From: Massilia sp. Root351
GTDB taxonomy: Bacteria > Pseudomonadota > Gammaproteobacteria > Burkholderiales > Burkholderiaceae_D
Direction: 5' to 3'
NCBI RefSeq assembly: GCF_001425045.1
Contig: NZ_LMDJ01000003.1
Span: 259,276 to 323,275 of the forward strand
DNA length: 64,000 nt
Within the stretch, counting starts at the first letter, position 1, and every line of letters starts with the position of its first letter. Below, one piece after another: positions 41,176 through 49,974 of the stretch. A program made the position numbers and the translations under genes. The notes beneath the pieces are model-generated. The model ran no database searches. It worked only from the letters and a program-made list of their open reading frames with translations, and was not told where the DNA came from.

Positions 41176-42483
41176 ATGCACATCCGCCGCAACCTCTTCA
41201 AGACCGCCGCCAGCCTCGCCGTGGCCGCCGCCTTCACCTTCGCGCCAGGTTTTGCCGGCGCGGCAACAGCAGCAGCGACGGCGCCAACCGCCGCGGCCAC
41301 CGCCGACGCCAGCCAGATCCGCCCCTTCCGCATCGACGTGCCGGAAGCGCAACTGGCCGACCTGCGCGCACGCATCAAGGCGACGCGCTGGCCGGACCGC
41401 GAAACCGTCACCGACTCGACCCAAGGCGTGAAGCTGGCCACCGTCCAGGCGCTGGCCGACTACTGGGCCACCGGCTACGACTGGCGCAAGGTGGAGGCCA
41501 AACTGAACGCGCTGCCGCAGTTCGTCACCAAGATCGACGGCGTGGACATCCACTTCATCCACGTGCGCTCCAAGCACAAGAACGCGCTGCCGCTGATCGT
41601 CACGCACGGCTGGCCGGGCTCGGTGGTGGAGCAGCTGAAGATCATCGATCCGCTGGTCAATCCGACCGCGCACGGCGGCAAGGCGGAGGACGCGTTCGAC
41701 CTGGTGATCCCGTCGCTGCCGGGCCATGGTTTCTCGGGCAAGCCGACCGAAACCGGCTGGGGTCCGGACCGCACCGCGCGCGCCTGGGCTGAACTGATGA
41801 CGCGCCTGGGCTACAAGAAGTACGCGGCGCAGGGCGGCGACTGGGGCGCCATCGTGACCGACCTGATGGCGGTGCAGGCGCCGCCGGGACTGATCGGCAT
41901 CCACACCAATATGGCCGGCGCGGTGCCGACCGATATCGACAAGGCGCTGTGGGCCGGCAATCCGCTGCCGGCGGGCCTGAGCGCCGAGGAGAAAAGCGCG
42001 ACCGGCCAGCTGACCTATGTGTACGACCACGTGGCCTACGCCCGCCTGATGGGCTCGCGTCCCCAGACGCTGACCGGCCTGACGGACTCGCCGGTGGGCC
42101 TGGCGGCCTTCCTGCTGGATCACGACGGCCCCAGCCAGGAACTGATCAGCCGCGTATTCAACGGCAAGACGGAAGGCCTGACGCGGGACGACGTGCTGGA
42201 CAACATCACGCTGTACTGGCTGACCAACACGGCGGTCTCGTCGTCCCGCTTCTACTGGGAAAACAAGCATCCCTTCTTCGCCGTCAAGGGCGTGAAGATC
42301 CCGGCCGCCGTGAGCGTGTTCCCGGACGAGCTGTACCAGCCGCCGAAGAGCTGGGCCCAGAGCGCGTACCCGAACCTGGTGTACTACAACAAGCTCGACA
42401 GGGGCGGCCACTTCGCGGCATGGGAACAGCCGGCGCTGTTCACGCAGGAAGTGCGGGCCGGCTTCCGTCCGCTGCGCAAGTGA
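41176..42483 (+). CDS. exported epoxide hydrolase (alpha/beta fold)
   Basis: A 435-residue enzyme with a signal peptide (cleavage near GFAGAATA). The N-terminal epoxide-hydrolase domain reads RPFRIDVPEAQLADLRARI. The oxyanion motif is HGWPGS, the nucleophile Asp is in QGGDWGA, and the base His is in DRGGHFAAWE. It opens epoxides to diols outside the cytoplasm. Its position 32 bases after ohr2, with AAGGA upstream, suggests co-expression against products of lipid or peroxide damage. Confidence 0.9.
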   Translation: MHIRRNLFKTAASLAVAAAFTFAPGFAGAATAAATAPTAAATADASQIRPFRIDVPEAQLADLRARIKATRWPDRETVTDSTQGVKLATVQALADYWATGYDWRKVEAKLNALPQFVTKIDGVDIHFIHVRSKHKNALPLIVTHGWPGSVVEQLKIIDPLVNPTAHGGKAEDAFDLVIPSLPGHGFSGKPTETGWGPDRTARAWAELMTRLGYKKYAAQGGDWGAIVTDLMAVQAPPGLIGIHTNMAGAVPTDIDKALWAGNPLPAGLSAEEKSATGQLTYVYDHVAYARLMGSRPQTLTGLTDSPVGLAAFLLDHDGPSQELISRVFNGKTEGLTRDDVLDNITLYWLTNTAVSSSRFYWENKHPFFAVKGVKIPAAVSVFPDELYQPPKSWAQSAYPNLVYYNKLDRGGHFAAWEQPALFTQEVRAGFRPLRK

Positions 42484-42502
42484 GCGCAGCGCCGCTGCCC
42501 GG

Positions 42503-42772
42503 CTACAGCGCGCAGTCCGGCGGGAAGTCGGCCAGCTGGTAGCCGTCCACTTCCACCAGGCGGTCCATCCGCACGGTCTCGCCGGAACTGAGCGCCACAT
42601 AGTCGGCGCCTTCCCGGGCGAACACATCCTTGATGACGGCGTCGCGCTGCTGCAGCACGCCGCCGCCGTCGAGGTAGCTGACGCTGGCCTGCTTGCGCAG
42701 CGTGGCGAGATCCTCCAGCCGGTCGTGGAACTCGCAGCTGACAGGAATGTACTGCGGCAGTGGTTTTGACAT
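42503..42772 (-). CDS. rof: Rho-binding antiterminator (Rof-like)
   Basis: An 89-residue protein. YIPVSCEFHDRLEDLATLRK, then EGADYVALSSGETVRMDRLV match the small Rof fold (Sm-like barrel). E. coli Rof binds Rho and inhibits termination. GGAG lies 6 bases before the ATG at 42772; an upstream ATG at 42784 that overlaps the previous stop as TGATG has no ribosome site. It follows the 761-codon gene by 11 bases in the same direction, so the tRNA, that gene and rof may form one operon. Confidence 0.8.
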   Translation of the reverse strand: MSKPLPQYIPVSCEFHDRLEDLATLRKQASVSYLDGGGVLQQRDAVIKDVFAREGADYVALSSGETVRMDRLVEVDGYQLADFPPDCAL

Positions 42773-42783
42773 GCGTATCTCCA

Positions 42784-45069
42784 TCAAGGTAGCAGCCAGT
42801 GGCTGGTGCCGGGACGCGACCATCCCAGAAAACGGCGCGCGCCTGCGCCGGCCGCCTGCGCGCTGTCGAGCGGCACGCCGGCGGCAGCCAGCAGCAAGCC
42901 CTGCATCGCGGGGGCAAACCGGGCCTGGTACTGGTCTGGTTGCGCTTTGAGGTGTGCAGCCGCGAGCCGAAGAAACTGCTGCAGGCCTGGCGGCGGAAGC
43001 AGGGCCAGGAAAAACAGCATCTGGCGCCAGGCGTACGCGGTGTTCTTGACCACGATAAGCCGGGCGTGCCAGCCTTCCGCCTTGACTTGCTGGCGGCTGC
43101 ACATCCAGGTGAAGCAGCGCATCGCCATGTCGTGCAGGTGGGCGGCCAGCGGCTGGGACAAGTGCAGGCCGGCGCAGAGGGCGGCCAGGTTCTGGGTGGT
43201 CAGTATCTGTTGCTGCTCGATGAGCATGCCGTTGACTGCAGGATTCCATCCGCCTGGCGGCACCCCGGCGCGCGCCGCGCAAATCCGGGCGAAGGCATCG
43301 GCGCCCCGCGCGGTTTTTTCCCCGGCAGGCAGGCGCTCGATTTCGTCATAGTCGATCCCGTAATAGGCTGCATACAGGCTGCCCTTCAGCAGCCCGGCGG
43401 CCACCTTTGCCGCCGCAGTGAATTTCGGGGAGAACTGCCCCATGAAGATGTCCGTGGCCAGCTCGTTCACCAGGGGAATCTGCAGGCCGGCGCCGGCCAC
43501 CAGCGCGTCGAATTCCTGTATCAGCTTGTTGGGCACCACGGCCTGCGGGAACGCCGCCAGCGTGGCGACTGCAAGCTCTTCCAGCGTTTGCCTGGCAAGG
43601 CTGCGCGCATCCCGCTCTGTGGAACGGTAACGGTCGATTGCGGCCACCCACGGCAGGCTCTCCAGCTGCACCTGCTTCTCCATACTCAACAACAGCAAAG
43701 AGCGGTGGCGCCGGAACGCGCGGTAGATGGCGGCGTACAGTTGACGCAGTACCGGCTCGTCTATGCCGGCAGCCCGGATGTCCGACGTCATCTGCGGCAA
43801 TACCTGCGCCAGGACTTCGCCCGAGCCGATCAGCCCGCGTTCGATCAGCGCATCGATGGTGTCGTTCAGGCAGCGCTCCGCCTTGGCCCGCATGGACGGA
43901 GGAATCGCGGTATCCTGCGGCACACCGGTGCGGGTGCTTTCCTCCGCAGTCACGGCGTGCGCGAGGATGCCTACCTCGTCCAGGCCCTCATCCTGCGGAT
44001 AGCCGGCAAGGCGCGACAGCACCACGCGCGCAATCGAAGGGAAGGAGGGTGCGCCCACATCGGCCGCCTGCTGGCTGCGCATGCGGCTGCAGGCCGGGGA
44101 GCCAGGTTCGCCGCGCTTGTCCCGGTAGCGCTGAAGGATCAGGCGGATTCGTCCCACATCGCGGCCCGACAGGGAAGCCGGATCGCGCGCGCAGCGGCCC
44201 AGGAACTCCCTGAGCTGTGCGCTGTGCGCGCCGCTGCGCTCGAACTTGCCGCACAAACGGTGCCGCTCCCTGAGCGTGGCGTAGTCGGCCAGCAGCGCGC
44301 GGGCGCGCGCATCCCAGCCTTGCGGATACTGCCTGCACGGCCAGTCTTCGGCCACGGTTTCCAAAAACATTGCAACCATGCGGTCGTACAGCGGCGCCCA
44401 GATTTCCACCGCCTCTTTCTGGCGCTGAATGCGCTGGTGCTCCCTGATGCCGCGGAGCTCTTCCACCGTTGCCCGCACATCCTGGCGATGCACCTGCGGC
44501 CCGCCGCGTTGCGGCTTGTCACGCGGCGCCGGATAGAAGCGCAGCGAGGAAAAGAAGGGAGCGATCTGGTCCAGCACTGTGCGCGCTTGCTCAGCGTGGC
44601 CGTGCGCCGCCAGCCAGGCGACCACCAGCAGCGCGCCTTCCTCGGGCACGTCCACTTGGTAGCAGGCCGTGCGCAGCCGTTCCTGAAGCTGCGCCAGCCC
44701 CGCCTCGGTCAGAAAATGCGCGTTCAGGGCAAGCCGGCCGCCGCGCGCCGCGCCTGCCGGGAGCGTAGCCAGCAGCGCCTGCTCGTGCGGCAGCAGCGGC
44801 CCGCCCGCGAGCAGGCGCCCGCTGGCGAAACCGCCGGCCGCAACATCCAGCGTGGCCCACTCGGGTATCCCTTCGAGGGGCTGGCGCGAGCCGTAGGCCA
44901 CTGCGCCGCTCAGCATATTGTCGAGAATCGCCTGCCAGGTGGAGGCCTTGCCCAGCGCCCGCGCGCGGGTGTCCGGGTGCTGGTGGTCCTCGCTGGTCCG
45001 AAGGGCTTTGGCAAGCTGAAAGGCCGCATAGGCCGGGGCCGGGCTACCGTGCTGTTTTCCGTCAGTCAT
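42784..45069 (-). CDS. large protein of unknown function downstream of a UCA-anticodon tRNA
   Basis: A 761-residue protein I cannot assign. There is no signal peptide and no clear membrane helix; the sequence looks mostly helical and is rich in Ala, Arg, Leu and Gln. Family-like ordered segments include VDVPEEGALLVVAWL (139-153), IWAPLYDRMVAMFLETV (mid-220s onward), LSGRDVGRIRLILQRYRDKR, and ELATDIFMGQFSPKFTAAAK. Cysteines near WPCRQYPQGW and RHRLCGKF could bind metal or RNA. It shows no kinase, helicase, nuclease or vWA motif I can recognise. The tRNA ends 37 bases upstream on the same strand and rof begins 11 bases downstream. Codon choice seems slightly less biased than in its neighbours, so transfer is possible. 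Confidence 0.85.
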   Translation of the reverse strand: MTDGKQHGSPAPAYAAFQLAKALRTSEDHQHPDTRARALGKASTWQAILDNMLSGAVAYGSRQPLEGIPEWATLDVAAGGFASGRLLAGGPLLPHEQALLATLPAGAARGGRLALNAHFLTEAGLAQLQERLRTACYQVDVPEEGALLVVAWLAAHGHAEQARTVLDQIAPFFSSLRFYPAPRDKPQRGGPQVHRQDVRATVEELRGIREHQRIQRQKEAVEIWAPLYDRMVAMFLETVAEDWPCRQYPQGWDARARALLADYATLRERHRLCGKFERSGAHSAQLREFLGRCARDPASLSGRDVGRIRLILQRYRDKRGEPGSPACSRMRSQQAADVGAPSFPSIARVVLSRLAGYPQDEGLDEVGILAHAVTAEESTRTGVPQDTAIPPSMRAKAERCLNDTIDALIERGLIGSGEVLAQVLPQMTSDIRAAGIDEPVLRQLYAAIYRAFRRHRSLLLLSMEKQVQLESLPWVAAIDRYRSTERDARSLARQTLEELAVATLAAFPQAVVPNKLIQEFDALVAGAGLQIPLVNELATDIFMGQFSPKFTAAAKVAAGLLKGSLYAAYYGIDYDEIERLPAGEKTARGADAFARICAARAGVPPGGWNPAVNGMLIEQQQILTTQNLAALCAGLHLSQPLAAHLHDMAMRCFTWMCSRQQVKAEGWHARLIVVKNTAYAWRQMLFFLALLPPPGLQQFLRLAAAHLKAQPDQYQARFAPAMQGLLLAAAGVPLDSAQAAGAGARRFLGWSRPGTSHWLLP

Positions 45070-45106
45070 ATGTCGCCCGAAGTCGCAACCTCGCCAGGGT
45101 AAGGGG

Positions 45107-45177
45107 TCCCGGGGCAGGAATTGAACCTGCGCCCTCTCGGTCTGAAGCCAAGCGTTCTGCCACTGAACTACCCGGGA
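45107..45177 (-). tRNA. tRNA with anticodon UCA (reads UGA), no encoded CCA
   Basis: A complete 71-nt cloverleaf read on the minus strand. The acceptor stem is TCCCGGG/CCCGGGA, all seven pairs formed. The D arm is GTTC-AGTGGCA-GAAC. The anticodon arm is CTTGG-CTTCAGA-CCGAG, so the anticodon is TCA. The variable loop is AGGGC and the T arm is GCAGG-TTCAATT-CCTGC. The D arm looks glycine-tRNA-like. The next bases are CCCC, so no CCA tail is encoded. It is too short and lacks the long variable arm of selenocysteine tRNA. A UGA-reading tRNA of ordinary shape is unexpected; it may be a suppressor-type or specialised tRNA tied to the downstream gene. Confidence 0.85.
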
Positions 45178-45221
45178 ATTGTCGCCGTGCCTGCGAGGCC
45201 TGCTTGCAGGAAGTGGGAGCG

Positions 45222-45227
45222 ATTGTA
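45222..45227 (-). promoter_or_regulatory. -10 element (TACAAT) of the UCA tRNA
   Basis: On the minus strand GGGC-TACAAT-CGC precedes the tRNA by 44 bases, so transcription should begin near 45215. The -35 region is poor (around CCTGCG). Transcription could continue into the 761-codon gene because no hairpin with a T-run follows the tRNA. Confidence 0.6.
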
Positions 45228-45282
45228 GCCCAGTATGCCAGTTCGCAGGCGCGCGTGCGGCGGCCGCTAGCGTGCCGCCTTC

Positions 45283-45639
45283 TTACTCGAGTTCGGCCAG
45301 CCTGGCGCGCACCAGGTCGCGCACCAGATCTTTATCGAGTTCCCAGTCAACCGGAATCTGAAAGCAATTCTTGAACACCACGAAACCCTGCAGCCGGTCC
45401 TTGAAGTCTTCCATGACCCAGATGCTCCACGGAGAAAAAGTCAGGTGGCGCTTGTAGGCGGCCAGGCCGGCGACGTACTGGCCCTTGCGGTGTATGGTCG
45501 GCACGTTCCAGGCGATCTTCGCTTCCAGGCCGGGAAATTCCGCCAATGTGAAATCGATGATGGATTTGACGGTCGAGGCTTTCACCGGCTCCAGTGTGGC
45601 CAGGTAGTCCTCGACGGAATGGAATTTCGGCGCGCTCAT
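45283..45639 (-). CDS. DUF1801 family protein
   Basis: A 118-residue protein. VEDYLATLEPVKASTVKSI, then KIAWNVPTIHRKGQYVAG and HLTFSPWSIWVMEDFKD are typical of DUF1801 (YdhG/YdeI-like fold). Function unknown; relatives have been linked to frataxin-like folds. It ends shortly upstream of the tRNA promoter and is followed by it in the same direction. Confidence 0.85.
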   Translation of the reverse strand: MSAPKFHSVEDYLATLEPVKASTVKSIIDFTLAEFPGLEAKIAWNVPTIHRKGQYVAGLAAYKRHLTFSPWSIWVMEDFKDRLQGFVVFKNCFQIPVDWELDKDLVRDLVRARLAELE

Positions 45640-45676
45640 CCCCGTGTTTTACACACATGCGGGCGCGCCGTCCAGC

Positions 45677-48106
45677 TTACCAGCGGTAGTTCGCCGTGGC
45701 GATCACTTCGCGCCGGTCGCCGGGATAGCAACTGCCGTAGCTGCAGTTGCCCAGGTGCTGCTTATCGAACAGGTTGCGGGCGTTGACCGCCAGCTCCCAG
45801 TGCGTATCGAACTGGTAGCCGATGCGCGCGTCCACCAGGGTCACGCCCGGCACCCAGCGGGTATTGTCGAAGTCCGGCACCTTGCTGTTGTAGCGCGCTC
45901 CCAGGCCGACCTTCGCGCCGCGCAGCCAGTCGCCGGGCAGGCGCGCGTTGAGCCACAGCGCCGCCTTGTGCGCCGGCACCAGGCCGCTCTTGAGGCCTAC
46001 CGCAGCGGGATTGGTGTCCCGCGTGATCCTGGCATCGGTGTAGCTGTAGCTGGCCGTGAAATCCAGTCCCTGCGCCAGGCTGGCGTTCGCCTCCAGTTCC
46101 AGGCCGCGCGAGCCCACTTCGCCGCGCTGGACGTTGAAGCCGGGATGCTGCGGATCGCCGGCGGGCACGTTCTGCTGAAGTATGTCGAATACCGCTGCCG
46201 AGAACATGGCGTTCGCGCCGGCCGGCTCGTAGCGCACGCCGGCTTCATACTGGCGTCCCGAGGTCGGCTTGAAAGACGCGCCTTCGTAAGTGGCGCCAGA
46301 CTGCGGCTCGAAGGAAGTGGCGTAGCTGACGTAGGGCGAAACGCCGGCCGGCAACAGCCAGACGCCGCCCAGGCGGCCGGTGGCCTTGTTGTGGCGCACG
46401 GGCCCCTCGACCCAGGCAGCCACCGCGCGCTCGCGGTATCTGTCATTGCGCACGCCCGCCACGATCACGAAGCGCTGGTCGAACTTGGCCTGGTTTTGCA
46501 GGTAGAGGCCGGTCTGCCGGGTTGCGGAGACATAGTTGGGCGCCAGCGCGGGCGAGACGAACGCGCCGGGGCCGCGCTGCTGTGCCAGGTCGTAGGGCAT
46601 GGCGTCACCGTCGCCACGAGACAGCGCGCCGGTCAGCTTGCTGAAGTCGATTCCGGCGATGGTGCTGTTCTCCCACTTGCCGGCGTTCCAGCGCGCCTCA
46701 AGGTAGTTGTCGGTCTGCCAGGCGCGCGATGCGTCATCGATGTGCTGGGCGGCGCGCGTGACCACGGTGTCGCTCACCAAGCCACGGAGGAAATTGACGC
46801 GGTAGTCCAGCTTGACCCGGCTGTAGCGGCTGCGGCTGTGGAAGCTGAGGCGTTCGCTGACACGGTGGTCCAGCAGCAGGGCAGCCGACCATTGATCGCG
46901 GTAAAAGCGGTCCCAGCCTTTTTCCGCGACCGGGATGTAGCGGCCCACCGCTTCGTAGTAGTTGTACGGGTAGGCGTCGCCGTCGATGCGGTCCTGCTGG
47001 TAGTCGGCCAGCAGCGTCACCTCGGTGCCGCTGCCGGGCCGAAAGCTCAGCGAAGGCGCAAAGTAGCGTTCTTCCTTGCTGGCCCCTGGCGTCATCAGGT
47101 CGTACTGCTCGGCGAGCGCCACCAGGCGGTAGCGCACGGCGCCGTCGCTGCTCACGGGGCCGGAGAGATCGCCCGCCACACCGCGCCGGTCAATCTCTCC
47201 AGCACGCAGGCGGATCTCGCCCTGCGCCGCCTCCGTGGGGCGCTTGGTGAGCGAATTGACCGCGCCGCCGGGGATGTTGCTGCCGAACATCAGGGAGGCC
47301 GGCCCGCGCATGAATTCCACCCGCTCCACGCCGTAGCTGTTCAGGCGCGGCACGGCGTAGTTGTGGCCTTTGTCCTTCAAGCCGTCGCGGAAGTTCGCGC
47401 CGTTGGTGTTGCCGATGCCGCGCGCGATCGACCAGTCATAGCGGTCGTCGCGGCCGTAAGTGCGGGGCGTGAATCCGGGCAGGTATTCCAACGCCTCGGC
47501 AAGAGTGGATACGCCGCGCGCGTCCAGCGCATCGCGTGTCACCACCGAGATCGACTGCGGTATTTCGCGCGTCGGGGTGGCAGTCTTGGTGGCCGTGGTG
47601 CTGCGCGCTGCCACGTAGCCGACCACCGGCCCGGTGGCGCTGTCCTCGGCGGCGCTGCCCTGCACCGTGATCTCGGACAGGGTCTGCGCCGCCACCGGCA
47701 AGCTGTCGGCAGCGGCAGCGGTGGCAGGAGCACGCTTCCGCACCACATAACTGCCGTTGGGCTGCGGCACCGCCGCCAGGCCCGTGTTGTGCAGCAGCAG
47801 GGCCAGGCCGTCCGGCACCATGTGGCTGCCGCTCAAGCCTTTGCTATGCAAGCCGGCGGTCGTCTCGGTGGTGAAGGACAACAAGATGCCCGCTTCCCTG
47901 CCGAAGCGGTTCAGTGCCGCTTCCAGCGGCCCGCCGGGAATGGCGTAGGCCCTGGGCGCCGGGGCCACCTCGGCGGCGCCCTCAGCTGCCAGTGCTGCGC
48001 CCGGCCACGCTGATGCGGCGACCGTGCCGGCGGCCAGGGCATGGCTTAGGGCGGCCAGCAGGGCGGAGTGCTTGAAAGAGTAAGGCAATTGGGCGCGTGC
48101 TCCCAT
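45677..48106 (-). CDS. TonB-dependent siderophore receptor with N-terminal STN domain
   Basis: An 809-residue receptor of the FpvA/FecA type. The ATG at 48106 follows AAGGAA. A long signal peptide precedes an STN domain (about 50-120; IPGGPLEAALNRFGREAGI), which contacts FecR. Then come the plug (REIPQSISVVTRDAL, VEFMRGPASLMFGSNIPGGA) and barrel, ending in the aromatic YRW. It imports a ferric siderophore and signals iron supply to the FecR/FecI pair encoded just upstream. Substrate unknown. Confidence 0.93.
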   Translation of the reverse strand: MGARAQLPYSFKHSALLAALSHALAAGTVAASAWPGAALAAEGAAEVAPAPRAYAIPGGPLEAALNRFGREAGILLSFTTETTAGLHSKGLSGSHMVPDGLALLLHNTGLAAVPQPNGSYVVRKRAPATAAAADSLPVAAQTLSEITVQGSAAEDSATGPVVGYVAARSTTATKTATPTREIPQSISVVTRDALDARGVSTLAEALEYLPGFTPRTYGRDDRYDWSIARGIGNTNGANFRDGLKDKGHNYAVPRLNSYGVERVEFMRGPASLMFGSNIPGGAVNSLTKRPTEAAQGEIRLRAGEIDRRGVAGDLSGPVSSDGAVRYRLVALAEQYDLMTPGASKEERYFAPSLSFRPGSGTEVTLLADYQQDRIDGDAYPYNYYEAVGRYIPVAEKGWDRFYRDQWSAALLLDHRVSERLSFHSRSRYSRVKLDYRVNFLRGLVSDTVVTRAAQHIDDASRAWQTDNYLEARWNAGKWENSTIAGIDFSKLTGALSRGDGDAMPYDLAQQRGPGAFVSPALAPNYVSATRQTGLYLQNQAKFDQRFVIVAGVRNDRYRERAVAAWVEGPVRHNKATGRLGGVWLLPAGVSPYVSYATSFEPQSGATYEGASFKPTSGRQYEAGVRYEPAGANAMFSAAVFDILQQNVPAGDPQHPGFNVQRGEVGSRGLELEANASLAQGLDFTASYSYTDARITRDTNPAAVGLKSGLVPAHKAALWLNARLPGDWLRGAKVGLGARYNSKVPDFDNTRWVPGVTLVDARIGYQFDTHWELAVNARNLFDKQHLGNCSYGSCYPGDRREVIATANYRW

Positions 48107-48198
48107 GATCGGTTCCTTGGACAAAGTTGAAGATGTGCGTTGCTCACCTTCCATGTCCCGCGAGAACAGAAAACAGACCACCCTGGCGCAAAATATTT

Positions 48199-49269
48199 TC
48201 AGCGGTGCGCAGGCCGCAGCGTGACCCAGTAGCGCGTGATGAACTGTGTCTCCACCGGCAGGGTGGCGCGCAGCGTGTCCAGGATGAGGCCGGTATCCGC
48301 CAGCGGGTAGCTGCCCGACACACGCAGGCCGGCGATAGCCGGGTCGCAGCCGAGGCGGCCATGGCGGTAGCGCCCCACTTCCGCCAGGAAGTCATCCAGG
48401 CGCATGCCGCTGGCAACCAGCATGCCGTCGCTCCAGGCGATGCTGTCGCCGTTGACGGCTTCGGCGGGCGAAACGGCACTACCGCTAAAGCGGGCCAGTT
48501 CGCCGGCTTGCAGGATGCGCCCAGGGCCCCCGCGCGGTTGCACCGATACGGCGCCTTCGAAGACGTCGACCCGGCCGTGAGCGGCATGCTGGCGCACGGC
48601 GAAATGCGTGCCCAGCGGCCGCAGTTCGCCTTGGACGGTTTCGACCACGAACGGCCGGCCTGCGCCGTCCTTGCCGGTGCGCACCAGGATCTCGCCACTG
48701 ACCAGGTGCACGCGCCGTTCGGCGCCGGAATAGCGCACATTGATGGCAGTGCCGGTGTTCAGGTCGATGCTGCCGCCGTCGGCCAGCGCGATTGTGCGGC
48801 GCTGGCCCACGCCGGTGCGTTCGTCCGCGCTCCACGCGCGCCAGGGCGTGTGCTCCTGCGCCAGCCAGGCGCCGCCGCCGGCGCCGAACAGCAGTGCCAG
48901 CGTCTTGATGGCGTCGCGCCGCCGGGCCTGGTGCGGACCGGCCTGCGGCGCATCGAGCAGCGCGCCACGGGCCACCTGTGACACGAACGGGGACGCCGCC
49001 CGTCCCGCAGCGGCAGAGCCGCCCAGCGCGCTGCGCCACTGCGCGTTGACGGCGGCTATGCGCTGCCAGGCGCGTTCATGATCCGGATGCTGCTGGCGCC
49101 ACCGCTCCAGGCCATCGCGGGCGGCGTCCCCGGTCTCGGCGGACTGCAGCTCGACCAGCCACTCCACCGCGCGCCGCGCCACCGCTGGCGGTACAGGCGG
49201 CGCAGCTGCCGCTGCGGCGGCGACCTCGGCATCGGCGGCGGCGGCTTCGGCGGTGTCGGCGCCGCGCAT
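48199..49269 (-). CDS. FecR-family anti-sigma/signal transducer
   Basis: A 356-residue protein. An N-terminal cytoplasmic DUF4880-like part (ARRAVEWLVELQSAETGDAA) is followed by a membrane segment (about 125-145). The periplasmic FecR domain contains RTIALADGGSIDLNTGTAI and VFEGAVSVQPRG. It relays siderophore occupancy from the receptor to the sigma factor. Start at 49269 overlaps the sigma stop (TGATG), and the receptor gene follows after 92 bases. Confidence 0.93.
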   Translation of the reverse strand: MRGADTAEAAAADAEVAAAAAAAPPVPPAVARRAVEWLVELQSAETGDAARDGLERWRQQHPDHERAWQRIAAVNAQWRSALGGSAAAGRAASPFVSQVARGALLDAPQAGPHQARRRDAIKTLALLFGAGGGAWLAQEHTPWRAWSADERTGVGQRRTIALADGGSIDLNTGTAINVRYSGAERRVHLVSGEILVRTGKDGAGRPFVVETVQGELRPLGTHFAVRQHAAHGRVDVFEGAVSVQPRGGPGRILQAGELARFSGSAVSPAEAVNGDSIAWSDGMLVASGMRLDDFLAEVGRYRHGRLGCDPAIAGLRVSGSYPLADTGLILDTLRATLPVETQFITRYWVTLRPAHR

Positions 49270-49784
49270 CAGTCCTGCGCCAGGGCGAAGTAGCACTGCG
49301 TACCCGCGCGCACCAGGTGGCGCTTGACGGTGCTGACCGAAATGCCAAGCTCGGCGGCAATCTCCGCCTGGCTCAACCCGTCCAGCTGGGCGTACAGGAA
49401 AGCCCGCTTGACCTGCGGCGGCAAGCCGGCCAGCAGGCAGTCGATCTCGACCAGCGTTTCCAGCAGCATGGCGCGCTCTTCGGGCGACGGCGACAGCGCC
49501 GCCGGGGCCTGCGCCAGCGCGTCCAGGTAAGCCCGCTCGATCTGCTCGCGGCGCCAGTGGTTGGCCAGCACGCGCTGCGCCACAGTGGTGAGGAAGGCGC
49601 GAGGTTCGGCTATCGCGACCGGCTCGTCGCGCGCCAGCAGGCGCAGGAAGGTGTCGTGCGCCAGGTCCGCGGCGCGGTGCGAGCAGCCCAGCTTTTTGCG
49701 CAGCCAGCCCTGCAGCCAGCCGTGGTGGTGGCTGTAGAGGCTGTGGACCTGCAGCTCAAGGAGGGCCGGTTCGGCGACGGACAT
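49269..49784 (-). CDS. FecI-type ECF sigma factor
   Basis: A 171-residue sigma factor. Region 2 includes HRAADLAHDTFLRLLARDEP and region 4 QVKRAFLYAQLDGLSQAEIA plus ISVSTVKRHL, the FecI pattern. It should direct transcription of the receptor gene when the FecR protein is signalled. A Fur-box match at 49823-49841 upstream makes iron-dependent repression likely. Confidence 0.94.
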   Translation of the reverse strand: MSVAEPALLELQVHSLYSHHHGWLQGWLRKKLGCSHRAADLAHDTFLRLLARDEPVAIAEPRAFLTTVAQRVLANHWRREQIERAYLDALAQAPAALSPSPEERAMLLETLVEIDCLLAGLPPQVKRAFLYAQLDGLSQAEIAAELGISVSTVKRHLVRAGTQCYFALAQD

Positions 49785-49822
49785 GACAGTTCCCGGTCAG
49801 GTGCCGGGCACCGACAAATGTG

Positions 49823-49841
49823 AATAAGAATTATTCTCATT
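49823..49841. promoter_or_regulatory. Fur box upstream of the FecI-type sigma gene
   Basis: Read toward the gene, AATGAGAATAATTCTTATT is a near-perfect 9-1-9 Fur palindrome. It lies about 40 bases upstream of the start codon, in a position to block transcription of sigma and FecR genes when iron is sufficient. Confidence 0.88.
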
Positions 49842-49974
49842 CTAGCGCACGCTTATTGTTTAAGCAATTGCCATCTGGCAGTGTCCTAAGCGCGCTTCCG
49901 CACAGACCAACTGTTTGTTATCGGGTAGCTTGATGATACCGGGCTGTTCAAGGCCTAATGACTAGGAGACCATC

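Noticed and set aside
45107..45177. Reading the UCA tRNA as selC (selenocysteine tRNA)
   Set aside because: It has 71 nt, a 7-bp acceptor stem, a 5-base variable loop and a short D arm, whereas selC tRNAs are over 90 nt with a long variable arm. No sel genes are near.
42503..45180. Genomic island integrated at the tRNA
   Set aside because: No integrase, no duplicated tRNA 3' end noticed near 42.5 kb, and the neighbouring genes are ordinary. Transfer of the single large gene remains possible.
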